A DNA stretch of 39,158 nt. Origin: an uncultured Prevotellaceae bacterium (GTDB lineage: Bacteria > Bacteroidota > Bacteroidia > Bacteroidales > Bacteroidaceae). Below are positions 15,200 to 25,740 of this stretch, one piece after another (position 1 is the first letter of the stretch; each line of letters begins with the position of its first letter). Location: positions 1-39,158 of the forward strand of contig CACWMK010000028.1 of assembly GCA_902761905.1 (NCBI GenBank), read 5' to 3'. The position numbers were made by a program, and so were the translations under genes. The notes beneath the pieces are model-generated. The model worked only from the letters and a program-made list of their open reading frames with translations, did not search any database and had not been told where the DNA came from.

Positions 15200-15238
15200 A
15201 AAAGTACACAAAAGGAACCGTCCCTTCTGTGTACTTTT
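15200..15238 (-). terminator. Minus-strand terminator with a GGGACGGTTC-type palindrome
   Basis: AAAAGTACACA (15200-15210) pairs with TGTGTACTTTT (15228-15238); inside, AAGG and CCTT add to the stem. Read on the minus strand it is followed by a T run, so it can end the gene at 15256-15891. The core GGGACGGTTCC flanked by TGTGTAC halves resembles palindromes linked to REP-associated transposases in other bacteria. Confidence 0.65.
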
Positions 15239-15255
15239 CATTCCGGATAAATATA

Positions 15256-15891
15256 TCAACCGATAAACGCTAGGATGGCATTTGCAACCTCTTCCTCGGT
15301 TTTATCATCCATTTTAACCACCAGGTCGTAGTTGCGGGCGTCGTAGCGCGAGGTATGTGCGTTGTTCTTCATATACTCCTCACGCGTCTCGTCTACCATC
15401 TCGATAGCCTTCTTGGCTTCCTTCTCGCTAAGTCCCTGCTTGGCCATCACACGCTTTATACGATGCTCCATAGAGGCCTGAATGAGAATGCTCATGTGGT
15501 TGGGATTATCGGCCATAGCGAAGAATGCTGAACGCCCGGCAATAACACACGACTCCTCGCTTGCAATGCCCTGCAAGATTTCTCTTTCGGCCTTTAACAC
15601 AGCCTCGGAAGTGATATAACGATTATTCTCTTCGTCGTAATACTCGGAAGAGTTGGCTGCTCCTTCTCCAAGAGCCAGTACGCGTTTAATATCTTCCCAC
15701 CAGCTGCGGTTATTACCTTTCAGCTTTTCTATCTGAGTATGTGTGAGATCAAATTTGTCTTCCAATGCTTTGGTAAGTGGCTTATCATAGTACGGCACGC
15801 CCAACTTTTCGGCTAATATACGACCGACGGTACGACCACCGCTACCCAACTCACGGTTGATTGTGATCACAAATTTCTCGTTCTTTTTCAT
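15256..15891 (-). CDS. Cytidylate kinase-like family protein, paralogue 2
   Basis: 211 residues, clearly paralogous to the protein at 11660-12295. It shares KNEKFVITINRE, the SGGRTVGRILAEKL P-loop-like segment, SCVIAGRSAFF and ILIQASMEHRIKRVM, and the two end at the same place. The two differ most in residues about 70-100. The function is uncertain, as for paralogue 1: a P-loop nucleotide kinase-like protein in the cytoplasm. It lies downstream of the fumarate reductase operon on the same strand, separated by a hairpin (15927-15956), and has its own terminator at 15200-15238. Confidence 0.85.
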   Translation of the reverse strand: MKKNEKFVITINRELGSGGRTVGRILAEKLGVPYYDKPLTKALEDKFDLTHTQIEKLKGNNRSWWEDIKRVLALGEGAANSSEYYDEENNRYITSEAVLKAEREILQGIASEESCVIAGRSAFFAMADNPNHMSILIQASMEHRIKRVMAKQGLSEKEAKKAIEMVDETREEYMKNNAHTSRYDARNYDLVVKMDDKTEEEVANAILAFIG

Positions 15892-15926
15892 TATGCTTTA
15901 GTATTAGTTATTCCATAATAATATAA

Positions 15927-15956
15927 GGTAATGGGGACATCGTAGTCCCCACTACC
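15927..15956 (-). terminator. Hairpin after the fumarate reductase operon
   Basis: GGTAATGGGGAC (15927-15938) pairs with GTCCCCACTACC (15945-15956) with one wobble. It lies just past frdB on the minus strand; the T run is weak, so it may be a partial terminator or an attenuator before the next gene. Confidence 0.5.
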
Positions 15957-15967
15957 TATTAAGAGTA

Positions 15968-16726
15968 TTAATCAGCGAGCTTGGCCTTGATCATCTCGCG
16001 GTTCAGGCGAGCGATGTTAGCGATTGTCTCGTTCTTAGGACAAACAGCCTCGCAGGCGCGAGTGTTAGTACAGTTACCAAAGCCGAGCTCATCCATCTTG
16101 GCAATCATGTTCTTAACACGACGGGCAGCCTCTACACGGCCCTGTGGGAGCAGTGCCAGCTGGCTAACCTTAGATGATACGAACAGCATGGCAGAACCAT
16201 TCTTACAAGCTGCTACGCAAGCGCCACAGCCGATGCAAGATGCGCAGTCCATAGCCTCGTCGGCATCCTCCTTAGGAATCAGGATAGCGTTGGCATCCTG
16301 AGCCTGACCTGTGCGGATAGTGGTGTAACCACCGGCCTGGATAATCTTATCGAAGGCACCACGGTCAACCATACAGTCCTTGATTACAGGGAAGGCAGCT
16401 GAGCGCCAAGGCTCTACGGTGATAACGTCGCCATCGTTGAAGCGGCGCATGTAGAGCTGACATGTGGTAGCTCCACGCTCGGTCAGTCCGTGAGGAGTAC
16501 CGTTGATGTAGAGCGAGCACATACCGCAGATACCCTCGCGGCAGTCGTGATCGAATACGAAGGGCTCCTTGCCCTCGTTGATGAGTTCCTCGTTCAGGAT
16601 GTCGAGCATCTCGAGGAACGAGGTATCATCGGGAATATCGTGCATCTCGTGTGTATCGAAATGTCCCTGGTCCTTGGGGCCATTCTGGCGCCAGAACTTT
16701 ATTGTGAATGAAATATTCTTTGCCAT
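15968..16726 (-). CDS. frdB: Fumarate reductase/succinate dehydrogenase iron-sulfur subunit
   Basis: 252 residues. The 2Fe-2S cluster ligands are seen in CREGICGMC with the downstream Cys in GATTCQLY. The 3Fe-4S/4Fe-4S motifs follow: [17 protein letters not shown] (about 153-169) and [14 protein letters not shown] (about 209-222). This subunit passes electrons between the flavoprotein and cytochrome b on the inner side of the membrane. In anaerobic Bacteroidota the complex works as fumarate reductase, ending the succinate branch of fermentation; the sdh and frd names are interchangeable here. It lies 5 bases after the flavoprotein gene as the last gene of the operon. Confidence 0.95.
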   Translation of the reverse strand: MAKNISFTIKFWRQNGPKDQGHFDTHEMHDIPDDTSFLEMLDILNEELINEGKEPFVFDHDCREGICGMCSLYINGTPHGLTERGATTCQLYMRRFNDGDVITVEPWRSAAFPVIKDCMVDRGAFDKIIQAGGYTTIRTGQAQDANAILIPKEDADEAMDCASCIGCGACVAACKNGSAMLFVSSKVSQLALLPQGRVEAARRVKNMIAKMDELGFGNCTNTRACEAVCPKNETIANIARLNREMIKAKLAD

Positions 16727-16731
16727 AGTGT

Positions 16732-18711
<1,980 letters not shown>

Positions 18712-18753
18712 AATCTTTCGTAAAGTTTAAAAATTAAAAGATTAAAAATTAAA

Positions 18754-19443
18754 TTAGCAGCAGCCAAGGCTTGGTGCACAACCGAAAGCGAATGCCAATA
18801 CTACTACGAGGAACATGAGCATGAGCACGGTAACATAGATCATACCGATGCACTGCCAACGCTTCTGCCATACCTTGCCGTTAACGCCAAGGGTCTGCAT
18901 AGCACTCCAGAAACCATGAGTGAGGTGGAACCAGATTGCTGCGAGCCATACGATGTAGATAACTACGAATACTGGATTAGAGAATGTCTCCTTAATCCAT
19001 CCGAAGCCATCGGTTGGGCTGATAGCAGGCATTGCACCTACAAGCTCTGCGAACATCATGTTGTACCAGAAGTTCCACAGGTGAATCAGCAGGCCGATGC
19101 AGATGATGAGACCAAGAACGAGCATGTTCTTAGAAGCCCACTCTACCTTGCCGGCATTAACCTGTGTGGCAACCTCATAACGGCTGTCGCCACGAGCGGT
19201 ACGGTTCTGCGCAGTCAGGATGAAAGCGTAGACGATGTGAAGCACTGCCAAGGCGGCCAGACCAAGTGTTGCTACAACAGCATACCAGTTGGCACCCAGG
19301 AATTCGCAAATCATGTTGTAACCCTCTTCCGAGAAAAGCGCCACTACGTTCATGCAACCGTGGAAGGTCAGGAACAGAATGAGCGCAATGCCCGTTACAG
19401 ACATTACAACTTTTCTACCAATTGATGAATTGAATAACCACAT
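18754..19443 (-). CDS. frdC: Fumarate reductase/succinate dehydrogenase cytochrome b subunit
   Basis: 229 residues with about five membrane segments, the type B single-subunit anchor with two hemes. Conserved His residues lie in FLTFHGCMNV, ALAVLHIVYAF, GLLIHLWNFW and AAIWFHLTHGFW and are the likely heme ligands. It anchors the complex and exchanges electrons with menaquinone. It is the first gene of the operon, with a well-formed promoter at 19517-19548 and a leader of about 65 bases. Confidence 0.95.
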   Translation of the reverse strand: MWLFNSSIGRKVVMSVTGIALILFLTFHGCMNVVALFSEEGYNMICEFLGANWYAVVATLGLAALAVLHIVYAFILTAQNRTARGDSRYEVATQVNAGKVEWASKNMLVLGLIICIGLLIHLWNFWYNMMFAELVGAMPAISPTDGFGWIKETFSNPVFVVIYIVWLAAIWFHLTHGFWSAMQTLGVNGKVWQKRWQCIGMIYVTVLMLMFLVVVLAFAFGCAPSLGCC

Positions 19444-19516
19444 AAGTTGTTGAGTTTTAATGAATTATTGAATGTTATATACTTACTTGTTAGTACGGAA
19501 TCACTCGATTAGGGCA

Positions 19517-19548
19517 CAAAGTTAATCAAAAATTGTGATATTTGCAAA
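19517..19548 (-). promoter_or_regulatory. Promoter of the fumarate reductase operon
   Basis: On the minus strand, TTTG (19548-19545), 20 bases, then TAACTTTG (19524-19517): the best fit to the Bacteroidota consensus in the window. Confidence 0.75.
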
Positions 19549-19618
19549 CGTTTGCGGGAAATTTTACGCATTTTTTTAATCTTTGGGGCAAAGATAAGCA
19601 AAAATCCCCAATTATATA

Positions 19619-19648
19619 TTGGTATTTGTGAAATAATTGCTACTTTTG
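19619..19648 (+). promoter_or_regulatory. Promoter of the DUF2520 gene
   Basis: TACTTTTG at 19641-19648, with a TTGG 18 bases upstream. It lies 23 bases before the ATG at 19672, which argues against any start further upstream. Confidence 0.5.
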
Positions 19649-19671
19649 CGGCGTCATTTTTAAGTTTAGGT

Positions 19672-20472
19672 ATGGAGATAGTAATAATAGGTTCGGGCAA
19701 CTTGGCCACTCAGTTAGGCTTGGCACTGACTGATGCAGGGCTACATATAGTTCAGGTCTACAGCCGTACTGCAGACCACGCCAGAGAGTTGGCCGGGAAG
19801 ATTGGTGCAGGTTATACTGCGAACATCGATGAAATCAACGAAAATGCAGATGTGTATATCATGTCGGTCAAGGATGATGCCATCAGCGAGATTGCAGCTA
19901 AGGTATGTGCAAAATCAGCTGATGCTGTGTTTGTACATACTGCCGGCAGCATATCGATGGATGTGTTTAATGGCAGGGCTCAGCACTATGGCGTGCTGTA
20001 TCCGATGCAGACATTTTCGAAGAGTAGAAAAGTTAATTTCAAAGAGATTCCATGTTTTCTCGAAGCCTCTGATGATGAGACACTTAGCACTATCCGATCG
20101 ATAGCCGAGCGGGTGTCGGATAATGTGGTGCTGGCCGATTCGGCTAAACGTAAAAAGATACACCTGGCGGCTGTGCTGGCATGTAACTTTACCAATCACT
20201 GCTACCGACTGGCCGAGAAGGTGCTTGACGAGGAGGGTATAGACTTTAAACTGTTCCTGCCGCTTATCGATGAAACGGCACGAAAAGTGGCCCAGCTAAG
20301 TCCTAAACAGGCTCAGACCGGACCGATGGTTCGCTACGATACGGGTGTGATGCAGATGCAGATAGATCTGTTGAACGATGAGCGAACCAAGCAGATTTAT
20401 CGCCTGATGGCTGATAGTATACACGAGGATGCTACATCAGCAGATGATACATGCCCCCGGCAAAAGCTTTGA
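19672..20472 (+). CDS. Rossmann-fold protein with DUF2520 domain
   Basis: 266 residues from the ATG at 19672, where the protein begins directly with the first strand of the Rossmann fold (MEIVIIGSGNLATQLGLAL). An upstream in-frame start is possible but would lie before the promoter box. The N-terminal half is an NAD(P)-binding domain like that of ProC or F420-dependent reductases; the C-terminal half (NHCYRLAEKVLDEEGIDF) is DUF2520. It is probably an NADP-dependent oxidoreductase of unknown substrate. The 3' end overlaps the convergent dprA gene by 41 bases. Confidence 0.85.
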   Translation: MEIVIIGSGNLATQLGLALTDAGLHIVQVYSRTADHARELAGKIGAGYTANIDEINENADVYIMSVKDDAISEIAAKVCAKSADAVFVHTAGSISMDVFNGRAQHYGVLYPMQTFSKSRKVNFKEIPCFLEASDDETLSTIRSIAERVSDNVVLADSAKRKKIHLAAVLACNFTNHCYRLAEKVLDEEGIDFKLFLPLIDETARKVAQLSPKQAQTGPMVRYDTGVMQMQIDLLNDERTKQIYRLMADSIHEDATSADDTCPRQKL

Positions 20473-21556
20473 TAATGCCTTTCATCTCTAACTGGAAGAG
20501 CAGCGCTGTGAGCTGACTGATAGGGATGCTGGTTTTTACACTGATGATATTGAGTTGAAGGTCGTTGGTTTGCTGCAGCAGACTAACGATTTTCTGTTCA
20601 TCAGCAGACAGTTCGGGGAACAAATCTCGCTCGATTCCTTCGGCCAATGCCTTCTTTCGTTGCTTCTCATCATACCATCCCATAGCCTTGGCAAAGTCTT
20701 CGGCACTGGTAATCAGTCCTGCTGCATTGTCGCGTATCAGGTTGTTGCAACCCTGAGAGTAAGGCCTGTCGATGTTGCCGGGGAAAGCGAATACCGGACG
20801 GCCGTAGCTCTGTGCTATCTCGGCAGTGATAAGGCTTCCTCCCTTGGCTGCGCTTTCGATTACGATTGCTGCATCTGAGCAACCGGCCACAATACGGTTG
20901 CGACGCACAAAGTTAACCTTGTCGGCATTGGTCTGTGTCATAAACTCCGTAAGCAATCCTCCGTGAGTGGTCATCTGGGCGGCTGTGTCGCGGTGATGCC
21001 AGGGGTAGATTTGATCCAGTCCGTGGGCCAATACGGCCAGAGTGTCGTATCCGCTCTCGAGTGCCTGACGGTGGGCACAGATGTCAACTCCATAAGCTAA
21101 TCCGCTGACAATCAGCACGTCGGGGCATATCTCATGTAACTCACGTATAAACTTGCGACACACATCCTCACCATAGCGCGTGATGTGACGTGTACCCACG
21201 ATGCTTACTATCCTGAGCTGATTAAGATCGGCGTTACCTATATAGTATAGTACAAGTGGCGCATCCTGGCACTCAAGCATGCGCTGGGGATAGTCATCGT
21301 CGAGCAGGGTTATGGCTCGAATCTTGTGCTCCTCCATGTATTTCAGTTCGGCTTCGGTCCGTTTCATTGCGTCGCCCCAGTCCTTAAGTGCGGTGATGAG
21401 TCGGGGTGTGCAACCTTCGATTATGTCGCCTAACTCGTTTCGATGTTCATACAGATTCTGTGCGCTTCCTGCTGCCTTGTAAAGCTCCAGGGCCTGCTGG
21501 AAGTTGAAGTTGGTGAGGCGTGTGAGCGCCATTGCATAAAATGTTTCCTGATGCAT
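20432..21556 (-). CDS. dprA: DNA-processing protein DprA
   Basis: 374 residues, the normal length. The Rossmann-like core shows VGTRHITRYGEDVCRKF, VSGLAYGVDICAHRQAL, LAHGLDQIYPWHH and GGSLITAEIAQSYGRPVFA, all hallmark DprA/Smf blocks. An N-terminal SAM-like part and a C-terminal winged helix (SVKTSIPISQLTALLF) flank it. DprA loads RecA onto incoming single-stranded DNA during transformation. It is followed 5' by the DUF2851 gene only 3 bases away, a pairing seen in Bacteroidota. Its end overlaps the convergent DUF2520 gene. Confidence 0.95.
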   Translation of the reverse strand: MHQETFYAMALTRLTNFNFQQALELYKAAGSAQNLYEHRNELGDIIEGCTPRLITALKDWGDAMKRTEAELKYMEEHKIRAITLLDDDYPQRMLECQDAPLVLYYIGNADLNQLRIVSIVGTRHITRYGEDVCRKFIRELHEICPDVLIVSGLAYGVDICAHRQALESGYDTLAVLAHGLDQIYPWHHRDTAAQMTTHGGLLTEFMTQTNADKVNFVRRNRIVAGCSDAAIVIESAAKGGSLITAEIAQSYGRPVFAFPGNIDRPYSQGCNNLIRDNAAGLITSAEDFAKAMGWYDEKQRKKALAEGIERDLFPELSADEQKIVSLLQQTNDLQLNIISVKTSIPISQLTALLFQLEMKGIIKAFAGGMYHLLM

Positions 21557-21559
21557 AAT

Positions 21560-22858
21560 TTACTCTTTTCGTTTAAGATAATAATAACCAAAGCGACAGC
21601 GCAGACAGTCTTTTTTGTCGCAATACTCTTTTTTCAGTTGGATAAGTGCCTGCGAGTCGCCTGCCGATTTTACTGGCAGCCCAACCTCTTGCCACATACG
21701 GATGATGTGGTTGTTCTCTGGCTTAAGCTGTTCGAGGAAATCGAAAGCCCTGTCGCACAATACCTCTTTCTTCTTGTGTCGGCCATAGGCAAACAGCATG
21801 GGGATAGCCGTATTGATCATCAGCAGATTGATGGAACCGCTGGAGATATGCTTCTCATTGCGATCGCTGGTAGAGCCGAAGGTGTAGTGGGTCTCCCAAT
21901 AGGGAGTGACCTGTGAACCTAGTATCGACCTTAGTTGTTCAATGGTCTCGCACTCAACCAGTTGGCTCAGTCCGGCCTTTTGCTGATAGTACAGGTTGGC
22001 TAGCTGTGCGATACGTATGTGAGGGAAGTTCTGCGGGCGCAATCTCAAGAATCGCCACAGCTTAAAATCTATCGGTTCCATCGAGAACTTGTGGGCCAGA
22101 TATTGATACTCGTTGTGCAGTCGGGCAAAGTAGCCCTCGTTTAGTGCATCCTTTTGGTAGCAGTCGGGGATAGCTTCGAGCTCCAGCAGTCCTGCCTGGC
22201 CCATAAAGATTGCCTCTATCTGAAACAGGTCGTCGCGATGATGAGCCACAGCACTCAGCGGAATGTTGTATGCCCACTGTTCGAACACATCGCCATTGAT
22301 GCCGAAACCATAGTTGCGGGCCAGGGTAACGAAGTATGCGTTCTCCCAGTCGCCATTGCAGAGTTTCACTCGCTGGCGTATAGCCTCGGTCTTCTGCTCC
22401 AGTCGTTCGGCCTGCAGCGATGCCATCCATGAGTGAATCAGGAGTGAGGTAAAATTAGGGATTGCCTTGTAACAAGCAGGATACATCTCAGTCTTCTGCA
22501 GTTCGTGGTAGTGCTCTCGTACATAGTCGGGCACATCAAGCTGAATTTGAGGCACATACTGCCCGTTGCTCTTCATGACTTCTGTATCCAGTACTTTGGC
22601 CACATGTAGAATCACATTGTCGTAGTCGCGATTCTTGTCGTGTCCATGCAGATACCAGTCGCTCGATTTGTCGTGAATCTCTACATTACCCGCCCACATC
22701 TGTGTGCCAATTCTGATTTTGGCATCTGTAAAGTCGGGACCGGCATTTTTGTTGGGCTTACCTGGAGATATCACTTCGATGAGCCGGCCATCACTTGTCC
22801 TAAGCTCTTTCAGCGGAAAGATCTTAAACATCCAGGTGTATTGGAGGAGTTGTTCCAT
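21560..22858 (-). CDS. DUF2851 family protein
   Basis: 432 residues. The start MEQLLQYTWMFKIFPLKEL and the block NAGPDFTDAKIRIGTQMWAG with EIHDKSSDWYLHGH are characteristic of DUF2851, a family largely confined to Bacteroidota. No activity is established, although the acidic and His residues in that block suggest a metal-dependent or nuclease-like site (inference). A C-terminal Cys pattern (YCDKKDCLRCRFGYYYL) could bind zinc. It lies three bases upstream of dprA in the same transcription unit, so a role in DNA processing is plausible. Confidence 0.88.
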   Translation of the reverse strand: MEQLLQYTWMFKIFPLKELRTSDGRLIEVISPGKPNKNAGPDFTDAKIRIGTQMWAGNVEIHDKSSDWYLHGHDKNRDYDNVILHVAKVLDTEVMKSNGQYVPQIQLDVPDYVREHYHELQKTEMYPACYKAIPNFTSLLIHSWMASLQAERLEQKTEAIRQRVKLCNGDWENAYFVTLARNYGFGINGDVFEQWAYNIPLSAVAHHRDDLFQIEAIFMGQAGLLELEAIPDCYQKDALNEGYFARLHNEYQYLAHKFSMEPIDFKLWRFLRLRPQNFPHIRIAQLANLYYQQKAGLSQLVECETIEQLRSILGSQVTPYWETHYTFGSTSDRNEKHISSGSINLLMINTAIPMLFAYGRHKKKEVLCDRAFDFLEQLKPENNHIIRMWQEVGLPVKSAGDSQALIQLKKEYCDKKDCLRCRFGYYYLKRKE

Positions 22859-22972
22859 TATGAATTTGGTTTTTGTCTATGATTTTGAAGGCAAAAGTAC
22901 AATAATCCTATGAAACCGCCAAATTTTATCGGGAAATATTGAAATTTACACGAGAAATTTAAAAAATTGGAG

Positions 22973-22980
22973 TAACTTTG
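22973..22980 (+). promoter_or_regulatory. Promoter -7 box of dusB
   Basis: TAACTTTG ends only eight bases before the ATG of dusB, implying a nearly leaderless transcript. A TTTA at 22945 is a weak -33 candidate. Confidence 0.5.
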
Positions 22981-22988
22981 CACCCGAA

Positions 22989-23936
22989 ATGAAGATTGGA
23001 GATATAGAATTCGGACAGAATCCGGTGTTCTTGGCACCGATGGAAGATGTGACAGACATTGGTTTCAGACTGCTGTGCAAGCGGTTTGGAGCTGCTATGG
23101 TGTATACAGAGTTTGTGAGTGCCGAGGCGCTGATACGCGATGTGAAGTCGACTATCTCGAAACTGACCATCAGCGATACTGAGCGCCCTGTGGGTATACA
23201 GATTTACGGTCGGGATGTAGATGCGATGGTTGAGGCCGCAAAGATAGTAGAACAGGCTGGTCCCGATCTTATCGACCTGAACTTTGGCTGCCCTGTAAAG
23301 AAGGTGGCAGGCAAGGGCGCAGGTGCCGGTATGTTGCAGAACATACCAAAGATGCTGGAGATAACAAGCAAGGTGGTTGATGCTGTGAAGTTGCCCGTAA
23401 CGGTGAAGACCCGTTTGGGCTGGAATCATGAACAACTGATCATCACCGAACTGGCCGAACAGTTGCAGGATTGTGGTATAAAGGCACTAACCATCCATGG
23501 TCGTACCCGCAGTCAGATGTACACTGGAGAGGCAGACTGGACTCTTATCGGCGAGGTAAAGCGCAATCCCAAGATACATATTCCTATTATAGGTAATGGC
23601 GATATTCACAGTCTTGACGAGGCCGATGAGGCGTTTAAGACCTACGGTGTGGATGCCATTATGATAGGTCGCGCCACATTTGGATGTCCTTGGATTTTCA
23701 GTCGTGAGGAGCTGACCTTCAATCAGAAGCTTGATATCCTTGAAGAACTGCTGCGTATCAATGTGGAACGTATAGACGAGAAACGAGGCATCCTCCATAC
23801 CAGAAGACACCTCGCTGCTACACCTATATTCAAGGGAATACCCGATTTCCGTCAGACACGTATCGCTATGCTGAGAGCTGAGAAGATGGATGAGCTCTTG
23901 CAGATACTGGAGAATACGCGAAAGCTGTTGGGCTAA
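22989..23936 (+). CDS. dusB: tRNA-dihydrouridine synthase B
   Basis: 315 residues of the TIM-barrel flavoprotein family. FLAPMEDVTDIGFRLLCKRF is the N-terminal FMN-binding strand, and the catalytic Cys lies in LNFGCPVKKVAGKGAGAGML. VKTRLGW, TIHGRTRSQMYTG and IPIIGNGDIHS follow in the usual order, with a short C-terminal helical domain. It reduces specific uridines in the D-loop of tRNAs with FMN and NADPH. The gene is monocistronic and converges on the esterase gene with a 14-base gap. Confidence 0.94.
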   Translation: MKIGDIEFGQNPVFLAPMEDVTDIGFRLLCKRFGAAMVYTEFVSAEALIRDVKSTISKLTISDTERPVGIQIYGRDVDAMVEAAKIVEQAGPDLIDLNFGCPVKKVAGKGAGAGMLQNIPKMLEITSKVVDAVKLPVTVKTRLGWNHEQLIITELAEQLQDCGIKALTIHGRTRSQMYTGEADWTLIGEVKRNPKIHIPIIGNGDIHSLDEADEAFKTYGVDAIMIGRATFGCPWIFSREELTFNQKLDILEELLRINVERIDEKRGILHTRRHLAATPIFKGIPDFRQTRIAMLRAEKMDELLQILENTRKLLG

Positions 23937-23950
23937 TCCTTTATTCTTTT

Positions 23951-25081
23951 TTAGAACCAATTCATAAGCGAGCGCAGATAGGCTGTAAGCTCGCCGGCCA
24001 TCTTTTCGTCCATATATACGTTTGGATGCCAGTCGTTGCCGTACCACTCGTCGCCTGAGATTGGCGCCATGTCGAAGCGGTAAATTTCCTTATCGCCGGC
24101 CTTCTTGGCCTCGGCTGCCACTTCGTTAAGTATCTGTCTCTGCAGTTCCATTTCCTTGTTGTAAAGCATTGTGCCGGTCAGGAACACGATTTTTGCCTTA
24201 GGATTGTGCTGGCGAACTGTTTTGAGCAGTTTGTTGTAGTTCTGCTTAAGCAGCTTTACATCGTAGTTGGAGGTAGACAAATCGTTGGTGCCAAGGTTGA
24301 TGCAAACCACATCGGGCTGATAGCGGTTGAAGTCCCACTTCTCGCTCAGGAAGGTAGCCTCCTTGCGCAGTTCCGGTTTCCATGCATAGCCGATGTGCTC
24401 GTACTGTGCCAGCATGTTTGACTCAGGGTTACCTGTCTTTGGGCCATTATAGTTGCGATATGCACCTATGCCGCTCCGAGCCACCACCCAATGCTGGGCA
24501 TCGAGGTTGCGTGCTGTGATAGATGCGTATGAATAGTAATGATTCTCGGTAGCATAGTCGAAATGTTCTTCTTTCTTCAATCCCTCATTGCCATAGCCGC
24601 AAGTGATAGAATTGCCGATGAATTCGATCTTTCTTGATGGTAGGGCAGGGGCATCTACCAACTTTTTACCCTCATCGAGTACGAATCCCCAGAACTCAGG
24701 GAAGAACTCGTAACCCTCGATGGCATACATCAGTTTAACGGTGTGCACGCCATCGGCCAGAGCTGTGGCAAGAGTAACCAATGAGTCACGTTCACCACGA
24801 AAAGCCACCTTAAATGGTTCGGCCTTGTCTATCTGAGCCATGAAGTAGCCGCTGTTGGGCTTGGCCAGCATGCGCAAAGATGTGCCCTCGAAGGCTGCAC
24901 GTATCTGTATACCGGGAAAGTTGAACGCTGGGCGCTCAGGATTGGTGAAACTGATACGACCCGTGTACTGAATATGTTTATCAGTAGGACTGATGATTGT
25001 ACCCTTGATGGGCATGGTCTTGATGGCCATCAGTTGTTGACACATCATTGCCGTTAAGGCAAAAATAAGTACTTTTTTCAT
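23951..25081 (-). CDS. Secreted SGNH esterase, carbohydrate esterase family 2-like
   Basis: 376 residues with a Sec signal peptide (about 1-19, ending QLMA). A beta-sandwich domain (about 30-145) is followed by an SGNH hydrolase: block I EFIGNSITCGYG with the catalytic Ser, block III INLGTNDLS with the Asn, and block V NDWHPN with the Asp and His. This two-domain layout is that of CE2 acetyl-xylan or acetyl-mannan esterases. It would remove acetyl groups from hemicellulose fragments in the periplasm or outside the cell. The gene is alone here and not in a polysaccharide utilisation locus. Confidence 0.88.
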   Translation of the reverse strand: MKKVLIFALTAMMCQQLMAIKTMPIKGTIISPTDKHIQYTGRISFTNPERPAFNFPGIQIRAAFEGTSLRMLAKPNSGYFMAQIDKAEPFKVAFRGERDSLVTLATALADGVHTVKLMYAIEGYEFFPEFWGFVLDEGKKLVDAPALPSRKIEFIGNSITCGYGNEGLKKEEHFDYATENHYYSYASITARNLDAQHWVVARSGIGAYRNYNGPKTGNPESNMLAQYEHIGYAWKPELRKEATFLSEKWDFNRYQPDVVCINLGTNDLSTSNYDVKLLKQNYNKLLKTVRQHNPKAKIVFLTGTMLYNKEMELQRQILNEVAAEAKKAGDKEIYRFDMAPISGDEWYGNDWHPNVYMDEKMAGELTAYLRSLMNWF

Positions 25082-25093
25082 ATTAATTTGGTT

Positions 25094-25130
25094 TTTGCCT
25101 GCAAAAATACAAAAACTTTTCGTATCTTTG
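25094..25130 (+). promoter_or_regulatory. Promoter of the lemA operon
   Basis: TATCTTTG at 25123-25130 is a good -7 box; TTTG at 25094-25097 is the nearest -33 candidate, at 25-base spacing. It lies 28 bases before the lemA ATG. Confidence 0.5.
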
Positions 25131-25158
25131 CGCCGTTAAACCATAAATATTTTAAATT

Positions 25159-25737
25159 ATGCAGGTAATAGGAGTAATATTCGGTATTATTGTCGCATTG
25201 GCGGTTATCGTCATCGGTTATTTCATCTCAACTCAGCGCACGCTGGTAGGTCTCGATGAAATGTGTAAAAATGCACTGAGCCAGATAGAGGTTCAGCTTA
25301 ATTCGCGTTTCGATGCGGTGATAGCTTTGGCAAAGACTGCTGCGCAATATGCTAAGCATGAGAGTGAGACTATCATCCAGACTATCGAGGCTCGCGGTGG
25401 TAACACATCGGCAGCTACTCCTGCCGGCATCAATGCCCAGGCTGATCTGCTGGGACAGATGATGAGCCGACTGAATGTTGTGGTTGAGCAGTACCCAGAA
25501 CTGAAGGCCAGCGATCTGTATGCCAAGGCTCAGGACGGCCAGAGACAATATGAGGAAAACGTACGCATTTCGCGTATGGTATATAATGATACAGCCACCA
25601 AGATGAACCGTATGGTTCGCCAGTGGCCTTCAAGCATCGTGGCTTCGATGCTCCACTTCGACTTAAAGGATTACCTGAAGGTAGACAATGAGCAGAAAAA
25701 GGAGTATCCTAACCTGGATGAAGCCTTTAAGAAGTAA
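25159..25737 (+). CDS. lemA: LemA family protein
   Basis: 192 residues. One N-terminal membrane helix (about 4-24) is followed by the LemA helical domain, with the signature near QIEVQLNSRFDAVIALAKTA and a second helix pair ending in YPELKASDLY. LemA proteins are anchored in the cytoplasmic membrane with the C-terminus outside and have no known biochemical activity. It is the first gene of the + operon with ruvB (3-base gap). Confidence 0.9.
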   Translation: MQVIGVIFGIIVALAVIVIGYFISTQRTLVGLDEMCKNALSQIEVQLNSRFDAVIALAKTAAQYAKHESETIIQTIEARGGNTSAATPAGINAQADLLGQMMSRLNVVVEQYPELKASDLYAKAQDGQRQYEENVRISRMVYNDTATKMNRMVRQWPSSIVASMLHFDLKDYLKVDNEQKKEYPNLDEAFKK

Positions 25738-25740
25738 TAG

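Larger units (their letters stand above)
14910..15255. other. Noncoding gap with two hairpins
   Basis: I see no supported gene here. The left side probably holds the promoter of the lipoprotein gene: a minus-strand TAAATTTG box lies at 14945-14952, with a TTTG only 12 bases upstream. The right side holds the two hairpins listed separately (15148-15190 and 15200-15238). Confidence 0.5.

Noticed and set aside
15062-15259. Minus-strand frame of 65 codons
   Set aside because: It spans two hairpins including a terminator and has no protein-like features.
19552-19671. Upstream extension of the DUF2520 protein
   Set aside because: The added 40 residues lie before the promoter box at 19641 and before the first strand of the Rossmann fold.
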